Positions 1-7,982 of a DNA stretch of 64,000 nucleotides are shown here, in pieces. A program made the translations under genes and the position numbers. Numbering within the stretch: the stretch's first letter is position 1; every line of letters starts with the position of its first letter. The stretch is from Pseudomonas sp. Q2-TVG4-2 (GTDB lineage: Bacteria; Pseudomonadota; Gammaproteobacteria; Pseudomonadales; Pseudomonadaceae), in NCBI RefSeq assembly GCF_013620795.1, contig NZ_LGLW01000001.1, positions 682,001-746,000 of the forward strand, in the 5' to 3' direction. The notes below the pieces were generated by a model, which was not told the origin of the DNA, made no database searches, and was given only the letters and a program-made list of their open reading frames with translations.

Positions 1-90
1 CAAGCCGTGGCGATTGACCAGCCGGAGCGGATGAGTATTGGGCTCCCCGTTGGCCTCAGCACCCAGCACGAAGCGTTCGTTATCTGCCAT
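1..90 (-). CDS. HerA-like (DUF853/YjgR-type) ATPase, N-terminal fragment
   Basis: Only the first 30 codons are in the window; the gene runs off the left edge. The ATG at 88-90 follows a GGAG Shine-Dalgarno about nine bases upstream. The fragment ends in VNRHGL. From memory, DUF853 proteins such as E. coli YjgR carry a near-identical NRHGL just before the P-loop GATGTGKT, so the next residues outside the window should be a Walker A motif. Those proteins are predicted HerA/FtsK-type ATPases of unknown role. It follows the 65-aa gene on the same strand with a 69-base gap. The identification rests on a short match and could be wrong; that it is a coding start is better supported. Confidence 0.55.
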   Translation of the reverse strand, partial: MADNERFVLGAEANGEPNTHPLRLVNRHGL

Positions 91-159
91 CTGGCCGTCT
101 CCAGAGCGGGATACTGCGGGAACGAGCGGCACCAACCAGATGCCTCGTCTATGTCTTGC

Positions 160-357
160 TTAATCGTTATCCGGACCCGGCGAAGCTAGGTCTTCAGCCG
201 CCTCGGCAGCGTACCGGAGGTGCTTCCACAGCGCCTCCGCACCTGGAAATTCGGTGCCGAGTTGTGGAGTAAGATGCTCCGGATCGTAGCGCTGCGTACA
301 TCCACTGCCAATCATAGGTGGCGCGTTTGCACCAGCTTTTGCCAATGGATCTGTCAT
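160..357 (-). CDS. small hypothetical protein (65 aa)
   Basis: A 65-residue protein beginning MTDPLAKAG. The sequence upstream of the ATG reads GGAGGG with five to six bases of spacing, a strong ribosome-binding site that decides this start over in-frame starts inside purU. The start lies 25 bases beyond the purU stop on the same strand, so it is probably co-transcribed with purU. The protein is mildly acidic, has one cysteine (in GSGC), no signal peptide and no membrane segment. I do not recognise the family. Good translation signals and the operon-like position make it a credible gene of unknown function. Confidence 0.6.
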   Translation of the reverse strand: MTDPLAKAGANAPPMIGSGCTQRYDPEHLTPQLGTEFPGAEALWKHLRYAAEAAEDLASPGPDND

Positions 358-382
358 GCGTCCCTCCCGCGCCGGGCGACGG

Positions 383-1234
383 TCAGTTGAATACCAGGGT
401 CTTGTTGCTGTGCACCAACACGCGCTCCTGCAAGTGATAGCGTAGACCGCGCGATAGCACCATCTTTTCCACGTCTTTGCCCAACCGAACCATGTCTTCG
501 ATGCTGTCGCGGTGGCTGACACGTACCACGTCCTGCTCGATGATCGGCCCCGCGTCCAGCTCCTCGGTCACGTAGTGGCAAGTCGCGCCGATCAGTTTGA
601 CGCCTCGCAGAGAAGCCTGGTGATAGGGCTTGGCGCCGGCGAACGAAGGCAGAAAGCTGTGGTGGATATTTATCACGCGTTGCGCGAACTCTTCGCACAG
701 CTCGGCCGGAAGTATCTGCATATAACGGGCAAGCACAATCACATCGGCGTGTTGCTCACGCACGATACGCGACACCTCGGCGAACGCCTGATCTTTGCGT
801 CCCGGTTCGACTGGTACATGAAAGTAAGGAATGCCATGCCACTCGACCATGCTACGCAGATCGTTGTGGTTGGATATCACGCAGGGAATATCGCAATCCA
901 GTTCACCGCTGTGCCACCTATGTAACAGATCGGCCAAGCAATGCGATTCCCGACTGGCCATCAGCACGGCACGCTTACGCTGTTCCGAATCGGTGATGCG
1001 CCATTCCATGGAAAATTCTCGCGCTATCGGCGCGAACGCCTGACGGAACCCTTCGAGATCGAAGGGCAGCGAGTCAGCACGAATTTCATGGCGCATGAAA
1101 AACCAGCCGCTCTGGTGATCAGAGTGATGATTAGCTTCTGTGATCCAGCCATTGTAAGTGGCGAGGAAATTGCTGACCTTGGCGACAATGCCAACGCCAT
1201 CGGGGCAGGCAATAACCAGCCTGAACGTGCGCAT
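383..1234 (-). CDS. purU: formyltetrahydrofolate deformylase
   Basis: Cytosolic enzyme hydrolysing 10-formyl-THF to formate and THF, which balances one-carbon pools and feeds PurT with formate. The 283 residues match the family. An N-terminal ACT domain (about 1-80, starting RLVIACPDGVGIVAKVS) is followed by a formyltransferase domain (about 90-275). The hydrolase core shows the SNH motif near residue 122, NIHHSFLPSF near 190 and LDAGPIIEQ near 227, giving the expected Asn, His and Asp catalytic residues. A GGAG lies nine bases upstream of the ATG. It is divergent from mvaT, in the same order as P. aeruginosa PA4314-PA4315. The N-terminal ACT domain and the SNH-to-HHSFLP layout separate it from PurN. 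Confidence 0.95.
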   Translation of the reverse strand: MRTFRLVIACPDGVGIVAKVSNFLATYNGWITEANHHSDHQSGWFFMRHEIRADSLPFDLEGFRQAFAPIAREFSMEWRITDSEQRKRAVLMASRESHCLADLLHRWHSGELDCDIPCVISNHNDLRSMVEWHGIPYFHVPVEPGRKDQAFAEVSRIVREQHADVIVLARYMQILPAELCEEFAQRVINIHHSFLPSFAGAKPYHQASLRGVKLIGATCHYVTEELDAGPIIEQDVVRVSHRDSIEDMVRLGKDVEKMVLSRGLRYHLQERVLVHSNKTLVFN

Positions 1235-1239
1235 TAAAG

Positions 1240-1618
1240 GTAACTCCGCGTTATAAAGTCGCGCATTCTAGCGCAGCGCTGAAAACGGCAACCACATAAT
1301 TGAGCCGATCAGACGCTGGTAGGCCCGCCGCTGCAGAACGCACAACGGGAGGCCTAACTCATTTACTGACAAAACGGCTAACCGACACGGGCAAAGCCAA
1401 GGAAGGTCGCCAGGGTGTCTTCAGCAGATAAACAGCGTGAGTCTCGCCAAAACGCTTATCTCCTTCATCTGCCGGCTGATGAACTAACTGAACGACATTA
1501 GCAGTCAAACGAAAGCCGGAGAAAACCCACTAATCTTTATTCAAGTGATATTTACTTGTGCATTGCGCCTGTCTATGATTGCTAACACATGCGTTCAAAC
1601 CTATACCAAGGAAGTGAT
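1240..1618. other. purU-mvaT divergent intergenic region
   Basis: A 379-base non-coding stretch between divergent purU and mvaT. Its right half is AT-rich (1520-1580) and holds the probable mvaT promoter. I find no open reading frame with a ribosome-binding site and no strong hairpin. AT-rich DNA before an H-NS-type gene would fit autoregulation by MvaT, but that is inference. Confidence 0.6.
1551..1579 (+). promoter_or_regulatory. putative sigma-70 promoter of mvaT
   Basis: TTTACT at 1551-1556 and TATGAT at 1574-1579 are separated by 17 bases. The -10 matches TATAAT at five of six positions. A transcript starting near 1586 would have a short leader before the mvaT ATG at 1619. This is a pattern match only. 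Confidence 0.4.
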
Positions 1619-1996
1619 ATGTCGCTGATCAACGAATACCGCGCCACTGAAGAAGCTATCAAGGAACTCCAGGAACGCCTGAAGTCTCTTTCTGCAGACG
1701 ATAAGCTGAAAAAGGAGCTTGAGTTCGAAGGCAAACTGCGCGAGCTGATGGGCGAATACCAGAAGTCGCTCCGCGATATCATTGCTCTGCTCGATCCGGA
1801 TGCCAGAAATAGCAAAGCACAGCGCACCGCGAAGGCGCCGGCCGCCACCAAGCGTGCCCGTCGCGTAAAGCAATACAAGAACCCGCACAACGGTGAAGTG
1901 ATTGAAACCAAAGGTGGCAATCACAAAACTCTGAAAGAGTGGAAAGCACAGTGGGGTTCCGACGAAGTTGAAAGCTGGGCCACCCTGCTCGGTTAA
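1619..1996 (+). CDS. mvaT: H-NS-family xenogeneic silencer MvaT
   Basis: Nucleoid protein that binds AT-rich DNA and silences foreign and virulence genes in pseudomonads. The 125 residues match MvaT (about 124 aa). An N-terminal coiled coil (about 1-60, MSLINEYRATEEAIKELQERLKS) would dimerise. A basic linker (KRARRVKQYKNP) leads to a C-terminal DNA-binding domain with NPHNGEVIETKGGNHKTLKEW, where the GGN segment corresponds to the known minor-groove loop. The ATG at 1619 is chosen over an in-frame ATG at 1589 because AAGGAAG sits five bases upstream and MSLINEYR is the usual N-terminus. It lies between purU and sbcB as in P. aeruginosa PA4314-PA4316. Confidence 0.97.
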   Translation: MSLINEYRATEEAIKELQERLKSLSADDKLKKELEFEGKLRELMGEYQKSLRDIIALLDPDARNSKAQRTAKAPAATKRARRVKQYKNPHNGEVIETKGGNHKTLKEWKAQWGSDEVESWATLLG

Positions 1997-2014
1997 TTTA
2001 TCGCTTTACTCCTG

Positions 2015-2072
2015 AAGCCATCTGATGTGCCATGCCATGCCATGCCAGGCCTGGCGCATCAGATGGCTTTTT
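2015..2072 (+). terminator. Rho-independent terminator of mvaT
   Basis: A 13-base perfect inverted repeat, AAGCCATCTGATG (2015-2027) and CATCAGATGGCTT (2057-2069), runs into a five-T run. The loop contains three tandem copies of CATGC. It begins 19 bases after the mvaT stop and separates mvaT from convergent sbcB. Confidence 0.85.
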
Positions 2073-2090
2073 CGTAACTTCTGATTAACC

Positions 2091-3518
2091 TCAGCGAATG
2101 TAGCGTCGACGCAATTCGCGTGCATGCTCGGCCCATTGCTGCAGTAGCTGCACCTGTTTCAGGTTGGCTGATTCCAAGAGCACCTGCAAACTGCCCTCGA
2201 ACTGCGTCAGGGTGTTTGGCGCGCCAAACTCGGGGGAAGTCAAACGCTGCCGACAGAACTCCGCCCATTGCAGCTGTTCTGCTGCCGAAAGGCATTCGGG
2301 GAAATTGCGTGCACGGTAACGAAAATGAAGTTCAGGTAGACGGGCATCATCAAAGGGAGGCTTCCCGGCCGAACTTTGCGATGGCACATGATTCCTGACC
2401 TGTTCGCACAGGCTCCGGTCCCGCTCACCCAGAAAACCTTCGTAAAGTTGCTGTTCCGGGTCTGCCAAGCCGGAAAACGCCTGCTCCTCGTATATATCGG
2501 CAAGTTTCACGCTCCACTCTGCCTGCCGACTGCGTAGGTCACGGGCCCTTGACTCGCAGCATTGAATATCCAGCCCCAGCCGATCGATATCCGATTTGCG
2601 CAAGACACTCATTGGCGCCAGTACAGGGCAGCGATTGACATGCACCAGCTTCAGCGGCGTCGGAAGCTTCTCGCCGAGGTCCTCCCGGCGGGTATACAGC
2701 CGCTCGCGAAGATCCTCAGCCGCTTCCTCCCATAAGGGCGAGCACTCGGCGTTAAGGTCGCAAACGATCAGTGCGTTACGGTTGCGAGGATGCCAGGCCA
2801 ACGGCAGTACGACTGATAGGTAATGCCGGGCGGCGGAGAAGCGTCCGGAGATATGCACCATCGGTTTCAGCAGCTCGATCTGTTCGACAACGGCGTTCTT
2901 GCGGCGCAGTTTGTACAGATAGTCATAGAGCTTCGGCTGGCGTTCTCGTATCAACCGAGCCAGGGCGATGGTCGCCCGAACGTCCGACAAGGCATCGTGC
3001 GCTTGCAGATGCTCAAGGCCGTTGGCCACACTGAGGCGCTCCAGCTTGAGCGATACCCGACCGTCTTCTTCTGGCCAGACTAGCCCTTCGGGACGCAGCG
3101 CATAAGCGGTGCGTACCAGATCGATGAGGTCCCAGCGGCTGTTGCCGCCCTGCCACTCGCGCGCATAGGGGTCGAAAAAGTTGCGATACAGGCTGTAGCG
3201 CAGCACCTCATCATCGAAACGCAGAGTGTTGTAGCCGGCGCTACAGGTACCCGGTTGCGCCAGCTCCTGATGCAGCCGGGCGATGAACTCGGCTTCGCAC
3301 AGTCCCTTCTCCATCAAAGTCGCCGGCGTGATGCCGGTCACCAGGCATGCGGCTGGATGCGGCAGGATGTCATCACTGAGGCGGCAGTAGATATTCAGCG
3401 GCTCGCCAATTTCCTCCAACGCCTCGTTGGTGCGGATCCCGGCGACCTGCAGCGGCCGGTCGCAACGCGGGGAAATACCAGTGGTTTCAAAGTCATACCA
3501 GAAGATGCTGGATGTCAC
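2091..3518 (-). CDS. sbcB: exodeoxyribonuclease I
   Basis: Single-strand 3'-5' exonuclease used in mismatch repair and recombination. The GTG at 3516-3518 gives VTSSIFWYDFETTG and 475 residues, the same length as E. coli ExoI; GAGAGG lies five bases upstream. Upstream in-frame ATGs would add 67 atypical residues. The DEDDh exonuclease domain (about 1-190) starts with DFETTG (first Asp and Glu) and includes HDALSDVRAT near 175 (His and Asp). The SH3-like and helical C-terminal domains follow, with ADIYEEQAFSGLADPEQQLYEGF typical of the family. It is convergent with mvaT, matching PA4316. Confidence 0.95.
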   Translation of the reverse strand: MTSSIFWYDFETTGISPRCDRPLQVAGIRTNEALEEIGEPLNIYCRLSDDILPHPAACLVTGITPATLMEKGLCEAEFIARLHQELAQPGTCSAGYNTLRFDDEVLRYSLYRNFFDPYAREWQGGNSRWDLIDLVRTAYALRPEGLVWPEEDGRVSLKLERLSVANGLEHLQAHDALSDVRATIALARLIRERQPKLYDYLYKLRRKNAVVEQIELLKPMVHISGRFSAARHYLSVVLPLAWHPRNRNALIVCDLNAECSPLWEEAAEDLRERLYTRREDLGEKLPTPLKLVHVNRCPVLAPMSVLRKSDIDRLGLDIQCCESRARDLRSRQAEWSVKLADIYEEQAFSGLADPEQQLYEGFLGERDRSLCEQVRNHVPSQSSAGKPPFDDARLPELHFRYRARNFPECLSAAEQLQWAEFCRQRLTSPEFGAPNTLTQFEGSLQVLLESANLKQVQLLQQWAEHARELRRRYIR

Positions 3519-3968
3519 GGGAGCCTCTCTTTGGGTCTTCAGGCACCAGTCTAGCGCGCCGGAGCAATTGAGGACCGGATAGCCTGCTCGCTCTGTGCAA
3601 CAGGCCCACGCGAAGGCGATCATCCGAGTGTTCGGTTTTACTATTTGGATTCGAGCAGGTTCTGGCCGATAGACGTACGATGCTTTCATAGCAGTCATAA
3701 CCGGCCGCCGGGGAATCATGGTCAGCGGATCGAATCTGGCACCGGCCTGATCCGCGCTCGAGCCGAGCCGAGCTGGCCTTTATGCCTCGTGCCTCGTGCG
3801 CTGGCGTTGCCTTGGATCTGCTGATGCTTGGCGCTGCCGTTTATTTTCGCGCTGGGCAAGCTCGCTACAGGCGCGGGCGCTCCGCTGCTGTTTTTCGCGA
3901 CTATCTGACCTATGAGGAAGGCGGTGGGGTGGCAAGCGGCCGCCTATGTAACGAAACGGCGGTGCTAT
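3519..3968. other. intergenic region upstream of sbcB
   Basis: About 450 bases between sbcB and the terminator of the PilZ gene. The open frames here (for example 3782-3970 on the plus strand) have no ribosome-binding site and no recognisable protein. It contains short direct repeats such as CCTCGTG twice at 3784-3798 and GAGCCGAGCCGAGC near 3759. It presumably holds the sbcB promoter; I see no clear motif. Confidence 0.5.
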
Positions 3969-4002
3969 AAAAGATGGCCCGAAACAGTGCCGGCACCGGG
4001 CC
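3969..4002 (-). terminator. terminator of the PilZ-domain gene
   Basis: Read on the minus strand, GGCCCG (3997-4002) pairs with CGGGCC (3976-3981), followed by a TCTTTT run (3969-3974). It begins two bases after the stop codon of the PilZ gene. Confidence 0.6.
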
Positions 4003-4004
4003 GT

Positions 4005-4439
4005 TCAGGTCCCGTGACAACGATCCTCATCGGTGGCCCTGCTGGGCGGCGCATCGCTGAGCGGCAGACGAGCCGGAGGAATACTGAGCAAGGGGCGAAA
4101 ACTGAAGTAATGGCGCAACGCGTCAATCATATCCCGGATTTCGCTGGGTGCTGTATCCAGCACGAAGCCGGAGTCGAAGCTGCCGGGGGTGACATCCTCA
4201 CGCGACCAGCGGCAGATCGCACTGAAGTCGATGTAACGCAGCTGGCCGTGCTGGCCGGGAATCTTCAGGCGCATCTCGAAACGCGCGTCGGTCATCATCG
4301 GATAGGGACTGATGAGCATCAGCCCGGTCTCCGATAGGTTGCCGATGAAACCCAATGGCTTATCGGTGAACCGGTTGAAAACATTGAGGTAATACGGCAG
4401 CTGGTGCCGCTGGATACTGCGTTGATTGAGCATGTTCAT
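4005..4439 (-). CDS. PilZ domain protein
   Basis: A 144-residue single-domain protein. It has the PilZ layout: an N-terminal RSIQRHQLPYYLNVFN stretch with the first basic residues, then the FIGNLSETGLMLIS strand, which is the degenerate D/N-x-S-x-x-G motif used for c-di-GMP binding. Strands with MRLKIP and CRWSREDV follow. The canonical RxxxR is represented by RSIQRHQ, so ligand binding is plausible but not certain. The C-terminal 30 residues look disordered. A GGAA lies four bases before the ATG at 4439 and ten before a second ATG at 4433; either start is possible. It is likely a cytoplasmic c-di-GMP effector. Confidence 0.8.
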   Translation of the reverse strand: MNMLNQRSIQRHQLPYYLNVFNRFTDKPLGFIGNLSETGLMLISPYPMMTDARFEMRLKIPGQHGQLRYIDFSAICRWSREDVTPGSFDSGFVLDTAPSEIRDMIDALRHYFSFRPLLSIPPARLPLSDAPPSRATDEDRCHGT

Positions 4440-4488
4440 TGATTCCGGGCCTGTCGCCAGTTTGATGGCTGCGACCGTTGCCGGTCGC

Positions 4489-4917
4489 TCAGCTGCAGTT
4501 TTGACTGATACGACTGGCCAACTGCCGCCGCGCCGCCCCTATTTCCTCATCACTGTAGTAGACCCGCCCACCATTTGCATCGGCACGAAAGTAGCGCCCG
4601 CCACGGGACAGACGCGACAATTCTTGGCGCAACTCACGACACCTCTGCTCGCGCTTGACATGCTGTTCGCTAGCCGCCTGATTGGCTGCCTGCTGTTCTT
4701 GCCGACGGGCCTCGAAGAAACGTTCGGTGCGCGCCTCTCGTTCGCGAGTCGCGTCGTCGCGCTCGATAACCTGTGGCCGGACCTCGACCTGCTCGGCACC
4801 GGGACGCGGCCGCGAGTCAAAATGCACATTTCCCTGGGAATCGACCCAGCGGTAAATCTCCGCTATTGCCAGCGGCGAGGTCAACAAGGCTATAAAGAGT
4901 ATCGGTGCGACGCGCAT
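4489..4917 (-). CDS. DUF4124 domain-containing exported protein
   Basis: A 142-residue secreted protein. A signal peptide (MRVAPILFIALLTSPLAIA, cleavage after about residue 19) is followed by EIYRWVDSQGNVHFDSRPRPGA, the DUF4124 signature with the conserved Tyr-x-Trp and Asp-x-x-Gly. The central part (about 50-110) is a highly charged, probably coiled-coil segment rich in Arg, Glu and Gln. A later VYYSDEEIGAARRQL stretch and two cysteines (RCRE and QNCS) could form a disulphide. The function of DUF4124 is unknown; envelope location is inferred. Same strand as the lipoprotein gene 39 bases upstream, so probably one operon. Confidence 0.8.
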   Translation of the reverse strand: MRVAPILFIALLTSPLAIAEIYRWVDSQGNVHFDSRPRPGAEQVEVRPQVIERDDATREREARTERFFEARRQEQQAANQAASEQHVKREQRCRELRQELSRLSRGGRYFRADANGGRVYYSDEEIGAARRQLASRISQNCS

Positions 4918-4956
4918 GGGGTCCTTCCCGTCCGGTCATCAACGACCGGCTTTGCT

Positions 4957-5334
4957 TCAGGGTGTGACGGCGTGGGTAACCACCCGCTCCTCCGGCTGAT
5001 AGTGCCCCAACTGACGCAACGTCTCTAGCCTGGCGCGACCACGAAAGGCATATTCACTGGCTGGATAACGAGCCTGAATAAAGCGATAGGTCTGCGCCGC
5101 ATCGACGAACAGTCCCTGACGCTCCAGACACTGACCACGCAACAACGATATTTCCGGCTGGACATTGTCGCGTGGCCGGCTGCGGCGCTCGGCCTGAGAT
5201 AGCTCGAGCATCACCCCGTCGCAGTCGTCGGCCTGGTAATGCCGGTAGGCGGCGTCCAGGTGACGGTCGAGTGCAGTTCTGCTGCTACAGCCTACGCTGA
5301 GGATGGCCAGAAAAAGAATGACAAGGGTGCGCAT
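4957..5334 (-). CDS. small lipoprotein with TPR-like helices
   Basis: A 125-residue protein starting MRTLVILFLAILSVGCSS. The lipobox LSVGC predicts cleavage before Cys18, and the following Ser residues favour outer-membrane sorting. The mature part is helical with TPR-like periodicity (AAYRHYQADDCDGVMLELSQAE, then LFVDAAQTYRFIQARYPASEYAFRGRARLETL). GGAGG lies eight bases upstream of this ATG, which rules out the longer frame opening at 5448. The function is unknown. It is divergent from pykA, as a comparable small gene is upstream of PA4329. Confidence 0.75.
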   Translation of the reverse strand: MRTLVILFLAILSVGCSSRTALDRHLDAAYRHYQADDCDGVMLELSQAERRSRPRDNVQPEISLLRGQCLERQGLFVDAAQTYRFIQARYPASEYAFRGRARLETLRQLGHYQPEERVVTHAVTP

Positions 5335-5507
5335 GGGTAGATCCTCCGATACCGGCTTATCGACTACGGTCGTAAAAACTGCAGCCCATTCGCCGCACGG
5401 ACGGCAACTCGTCCCCTTCGAGCCGCGCCAAAGAGTAGTGCAGGCCAACGATGACTACAGCCGCACGGCATAGTAGCCTCCAGACCATTCTGAAAAAGGA
5501 GCATTGA

Positions 5508-6959
5508 ATGATCTCGCGCCGTACCAAAATCGTCGCCACCCTGGGGCCTGCCAGCAGTTCGCCGGACGTGCTGGAGAAAATGATTCTGGCCGGGCTCGAT
5601 GTAGCGCGCCTGAATTTTTCCCACGGAGCACCGGACGAGCACCGCGCCCGGGCCCAGCTGGTACGGGACATTGCCGCGAAGCATGGCCGCTTCGTCGCGT
5701 TATTGGGCGACCTGCAGGGACCGAAGATCCGTATCGCCAAATTCAGCAACAAGCGTATTGACCTGGCCGAAGGCGATCACTTCCGCTTCTCCGTCACCCA
5801 TCCGCGCGATGCCGGTACGCAAGAAGTGGTGGGCATCGATTATCCGGACCTGATCAAGGACTGCAGCGTGGGCGATGAGCTGCTGCTCGACGATGGCCGC
5901 GTGGTCATGCGCGTCGACAGCACCACGGCCGATGAGCTGCATTGCACCGTATTGATCGGCGGGCCGCTGTCGGACAACAAAGGCATCAATCGCCGTGGCG
6001 GCGGCCTGACCGCGCCGGCGCTGACCGCCAAGGACAAGGCTGACATCAAGCTGGCCGCCGAAATGGACCTGGACTACCTTGCCGTCTCCTTCCCGCGCGA
6101 TGCGGCCGATATGGAACTGGCCCGCCGCCTGCGCGACGAAGCTGGCTCCAGCGCCTGGCTGATCGCCAAGATCGAGCGTGCCGAAGCGGTAGCCGATGAC
6201 GAAGCGCTTGATGGCCTGATCCGCGCCAGCGATGGCGTGATGGTCGCGCGTGGCGACCTGGGTGTGGAAATCGGCGATGCCGAACTTGTGGGCATCCAGA
6301 AGAAGATTATTCTTCACGCCCGCCGCAACAACAAGGTGGTGATCACCGCGACCCAGATGATGGAGTCGATGATCCAGAATCCCATGCCGACCCGCGCCGA
6401 GGTGTCCGATGTAGCCAACGCCGTTCTGGACTACACCGATGCGGTTATGCTGTCGGCCGAGAGCGCCGCTGGCGAGTATCCGATCGAGGCAATCAAGGCG
6501 ATGGCGCGCGTTTGCGTCGGCGCCGAGAAGCATCCCACCAGCATCAAGTCCGGTCACCGCCTCGGCCAGCGTTTCGAGCGCAGCGACGAGAGCACGGCGC
6601 TGGCGGCGATGTACACCGCCAACCACTTCCCCGGCGTGAAGGCGATCATCAGCCTGACCGAGAGCGGCTATACCCCGCTGATCATGTCGCGCATCCGCTC
6701 GTCGGTACCCATCTTCGCGTATTCGCCCCATCGCGAGACCCAGGCACGGGTCGCCATGTTCCGCGGCGTGCAGACCATCCCATTCGACCCGGCCTCGCTG
6801 CCCGCCGACAAGGTTAGCCAAGCGGCGGTGGATGAGCTGCTCAAGCGCAACATCGTCAACATCGGCGACTGGGTGATCCTGACCAAGGGCGATACCTATC
6901 ACGGCACCGGTGGCACCAACACCATGAAGATCCTACGCGTTGGCGATTCGCTGACCTGA
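5508..6959 (+). CDS. pykA: pyruvate kinase
   Basis: Final glycolytic enzyme, PEP plus ADP to pyruvate plus ATP. The 483 residues equal the PykA (type II) length. It shows the N-terminal RRTKIVATLGPASSSPDVLEKM, the substrate loop VARLNFSHGAPDEH, the active-site Lys in AKIERAEAV with MVARGDLGVEIG, and the family signature ATQMMESMIQNPMPTRAEVSDVANAVLD. The C-terminal allosteric domain ends NTMKILRVG, typical of PykA. AAGGAG lies seven bases upstream of the ATG. It is monocistronic, with a terminator after it. Confidence 0.97.
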   Translation: MISRRTKIVATLGPASSSPDVLEKMILAGLDVARLNFSHGAPDEHRARAQLVRDIAAKHGRFVALLGDLQGPKIRIAKFSNKRIDLAEGDHFRFSVTHPRDAGTQEVVGIDYPDLIKDCSVGDELLLDDGRVVMRVDSTTADELHCTVLIGGPLSDNKGINRRGGGLTAPALTAKDKADIKLAAEMDLDYLAVSFPRDAADMELARRLRDEAGSSAWLIAKIERAEAVADDEALDGLIRASDGVMVARGDLGVEIGDAELVGIQKKIILHARRNNKVVITATQMMESMIQNPMPTRAEVSDVANAVLDYTDAVMLSAESAAGEYPIEAIKAMARVCVGAEKHPTSIKSGHRLGQRFERSDESTALAAMYTANHFPGVKAIISLTESGYTPLIMSRIRSSVPIFAYSPHRETQARVAMFRGVQTIPFDPASLPADKVSQAAVDELLKRNIVNIGDWVILTKGDTYHGTGGTNTMKILRVGDSLT

Positions 6960-6966
6960 TAGCCGG

Positions 6967-6996
6967 AGGCATGGCCTGCGTCGGGCCATGCCTTCC
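6967..6996 (+). terminator. probable pykA terminator
   Basis: AGGCATGGCC (6967-6976) and GGCCATGCCT (6984-6993) form a ten-base perfect stem with a seven-base loop, starting eight bases after the pykA stop. The following T-tract is short (TTCC), so efficiency is uncertain. Confidence 0.55.
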
Positions 6997-7040
6997 GAAC
7001 GGTCGGTCCCTTCTACCGACCCGGCGCGTCCTGCGCCTCG

Positions 7041-7982
7041 TCAGGCTCCAGTATCGCGCGCCACGAAGACGTCGCTCAGTATCTGCCCCCGGGGTATACC
7101 TGCCAGGAACAGGCGCTTGACGCAGTCATCGACGAAGGCGCCCGATCCACAGACCAGGGCGAATTCCTGACGCGACACTATCCGTAGCGATTGCAGGCGA
7201 TTTTGCATCTGGTGCCGGTCGATCAATTCCACACTCAGGTTTGCGTACAAGCCGGCGACATGCTCCAGCGGCGCTTGCAGGTAGGGCTCGCCTCGACTGA
7301 AATGCAACAGCCGAATCGGCCCAGTGTGCCCCTGCCGCAACGCTTCTCGCAGAACGCTCCAGAGCGGCGCGAGCCCGGTGCCGGCAGCCAACAACGATAA
7401 CGGCCGCCCCTGCCACTCGGGTTCGTAATGTAAGGCACCACCATGCAGCGGTCCGAGACGCAGGCTATCGCCGATGATCAACTCGCGCGCTGCCTTGCTG
7501 AAGGCACCGGGCCGGGAACAATCGAGGTGGAACTCGAGCCAGGCCTCTTCGACCGGCAAGCTCGCCAGCGAATATGGCCGCGCGACGCCCCCGTCGCTCC
7601 ATAACAGCACGTGCTGGCCGGCGCGATAGCGCAAAGGCCGCTCGGGCATCAGCCGCAATCGCAATATTTCTTCGCCGAGCCAGTCGAGCGCCTCCACCCG
7701 CGCCGGCAGCCCCTCTCGCTCGGGATCGAATACCGCAACGCGGAGATCTTCGGTCACTCGGCATTGACAGGCGAGCCTCCAGCCCTGCATCCGCCGGCCC
7801 CCTTCGAGTGCCTCTGGCCGAGCGTCCTGCGGCTCACCCTCCAAGCACCGCACCAGACAGGCATGACAGCTGCCCGCTCGGCAGCTGTAAGGCACGTTCA
7901 GGCCTGCGCCGTTGAGCGCATCGAGCAGATTGCTGCCCTCGCCCACCGTCCAGGACCGAGCCCCATGGGTGATTTCAGGCAT
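7041..7982 (-). CDS. 2Fe-2S ferredoxin / FAD-NAD(P)H oxidoreductase
   Basis: A 313-residue electron-transfer flavoprotein. The N-terminal plant-type ferredoxin domain (about 1-85) has the cluster ligands in YSCRAGSCHACLVRC and LACQC (CX4CX2C then a distant Cys). It is followed by an FAD-binding domain with RPYSLAS (R-x-Y-S flavin motif, about 146) and an NAD-binding domain with LLAAGTGLAPLWSVLR and LVCGSGAFVDDC. The layout is that of oxygenase reductases (CDP-6-deoxy-3,4-glucoseen reductase-like). The start MPEITHG overlaps the end of the upstream diguanylate cyclase by eight bases, so the two are translationally coupled. The partner oxygenase is not in the window. It corresponds in position to PA4331. 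Confidence 0.85.
   Translation of the reverse strand: MPEITHGARSWTVGEGSNLLDALNGAGLNVPYSCRAGSCHACLVRCLEGEPQDARPEALEGGRRMQGWRLACQCRVTEDLRVAVFDPEREGLPARVEALDWLGEEILRLRLMPERPLRYRAGQHVLLWSDGGVARPYSLASLPVEEAWLEFHLDCSRPGAFSKAARELIIGDSLRLGPLHGGALHYEPEWQGRPLSLLAAGTGLAPLWSVLREALRQGHTGPIRLLHFSRGEPYLQAPLEHVAGLYANLSVELIDRHQMQNRLQSLRIVSRQEFALVCGSGAFVDDCVKRLFLAGIPRGQILSDVFVARDTGA

Noticed and set aside
5700-6902. 400-codon open frame antisense to pykA
   Set aside because: His/Gly/Ala-rich composition typical of a shadow frame; pykA is certain.
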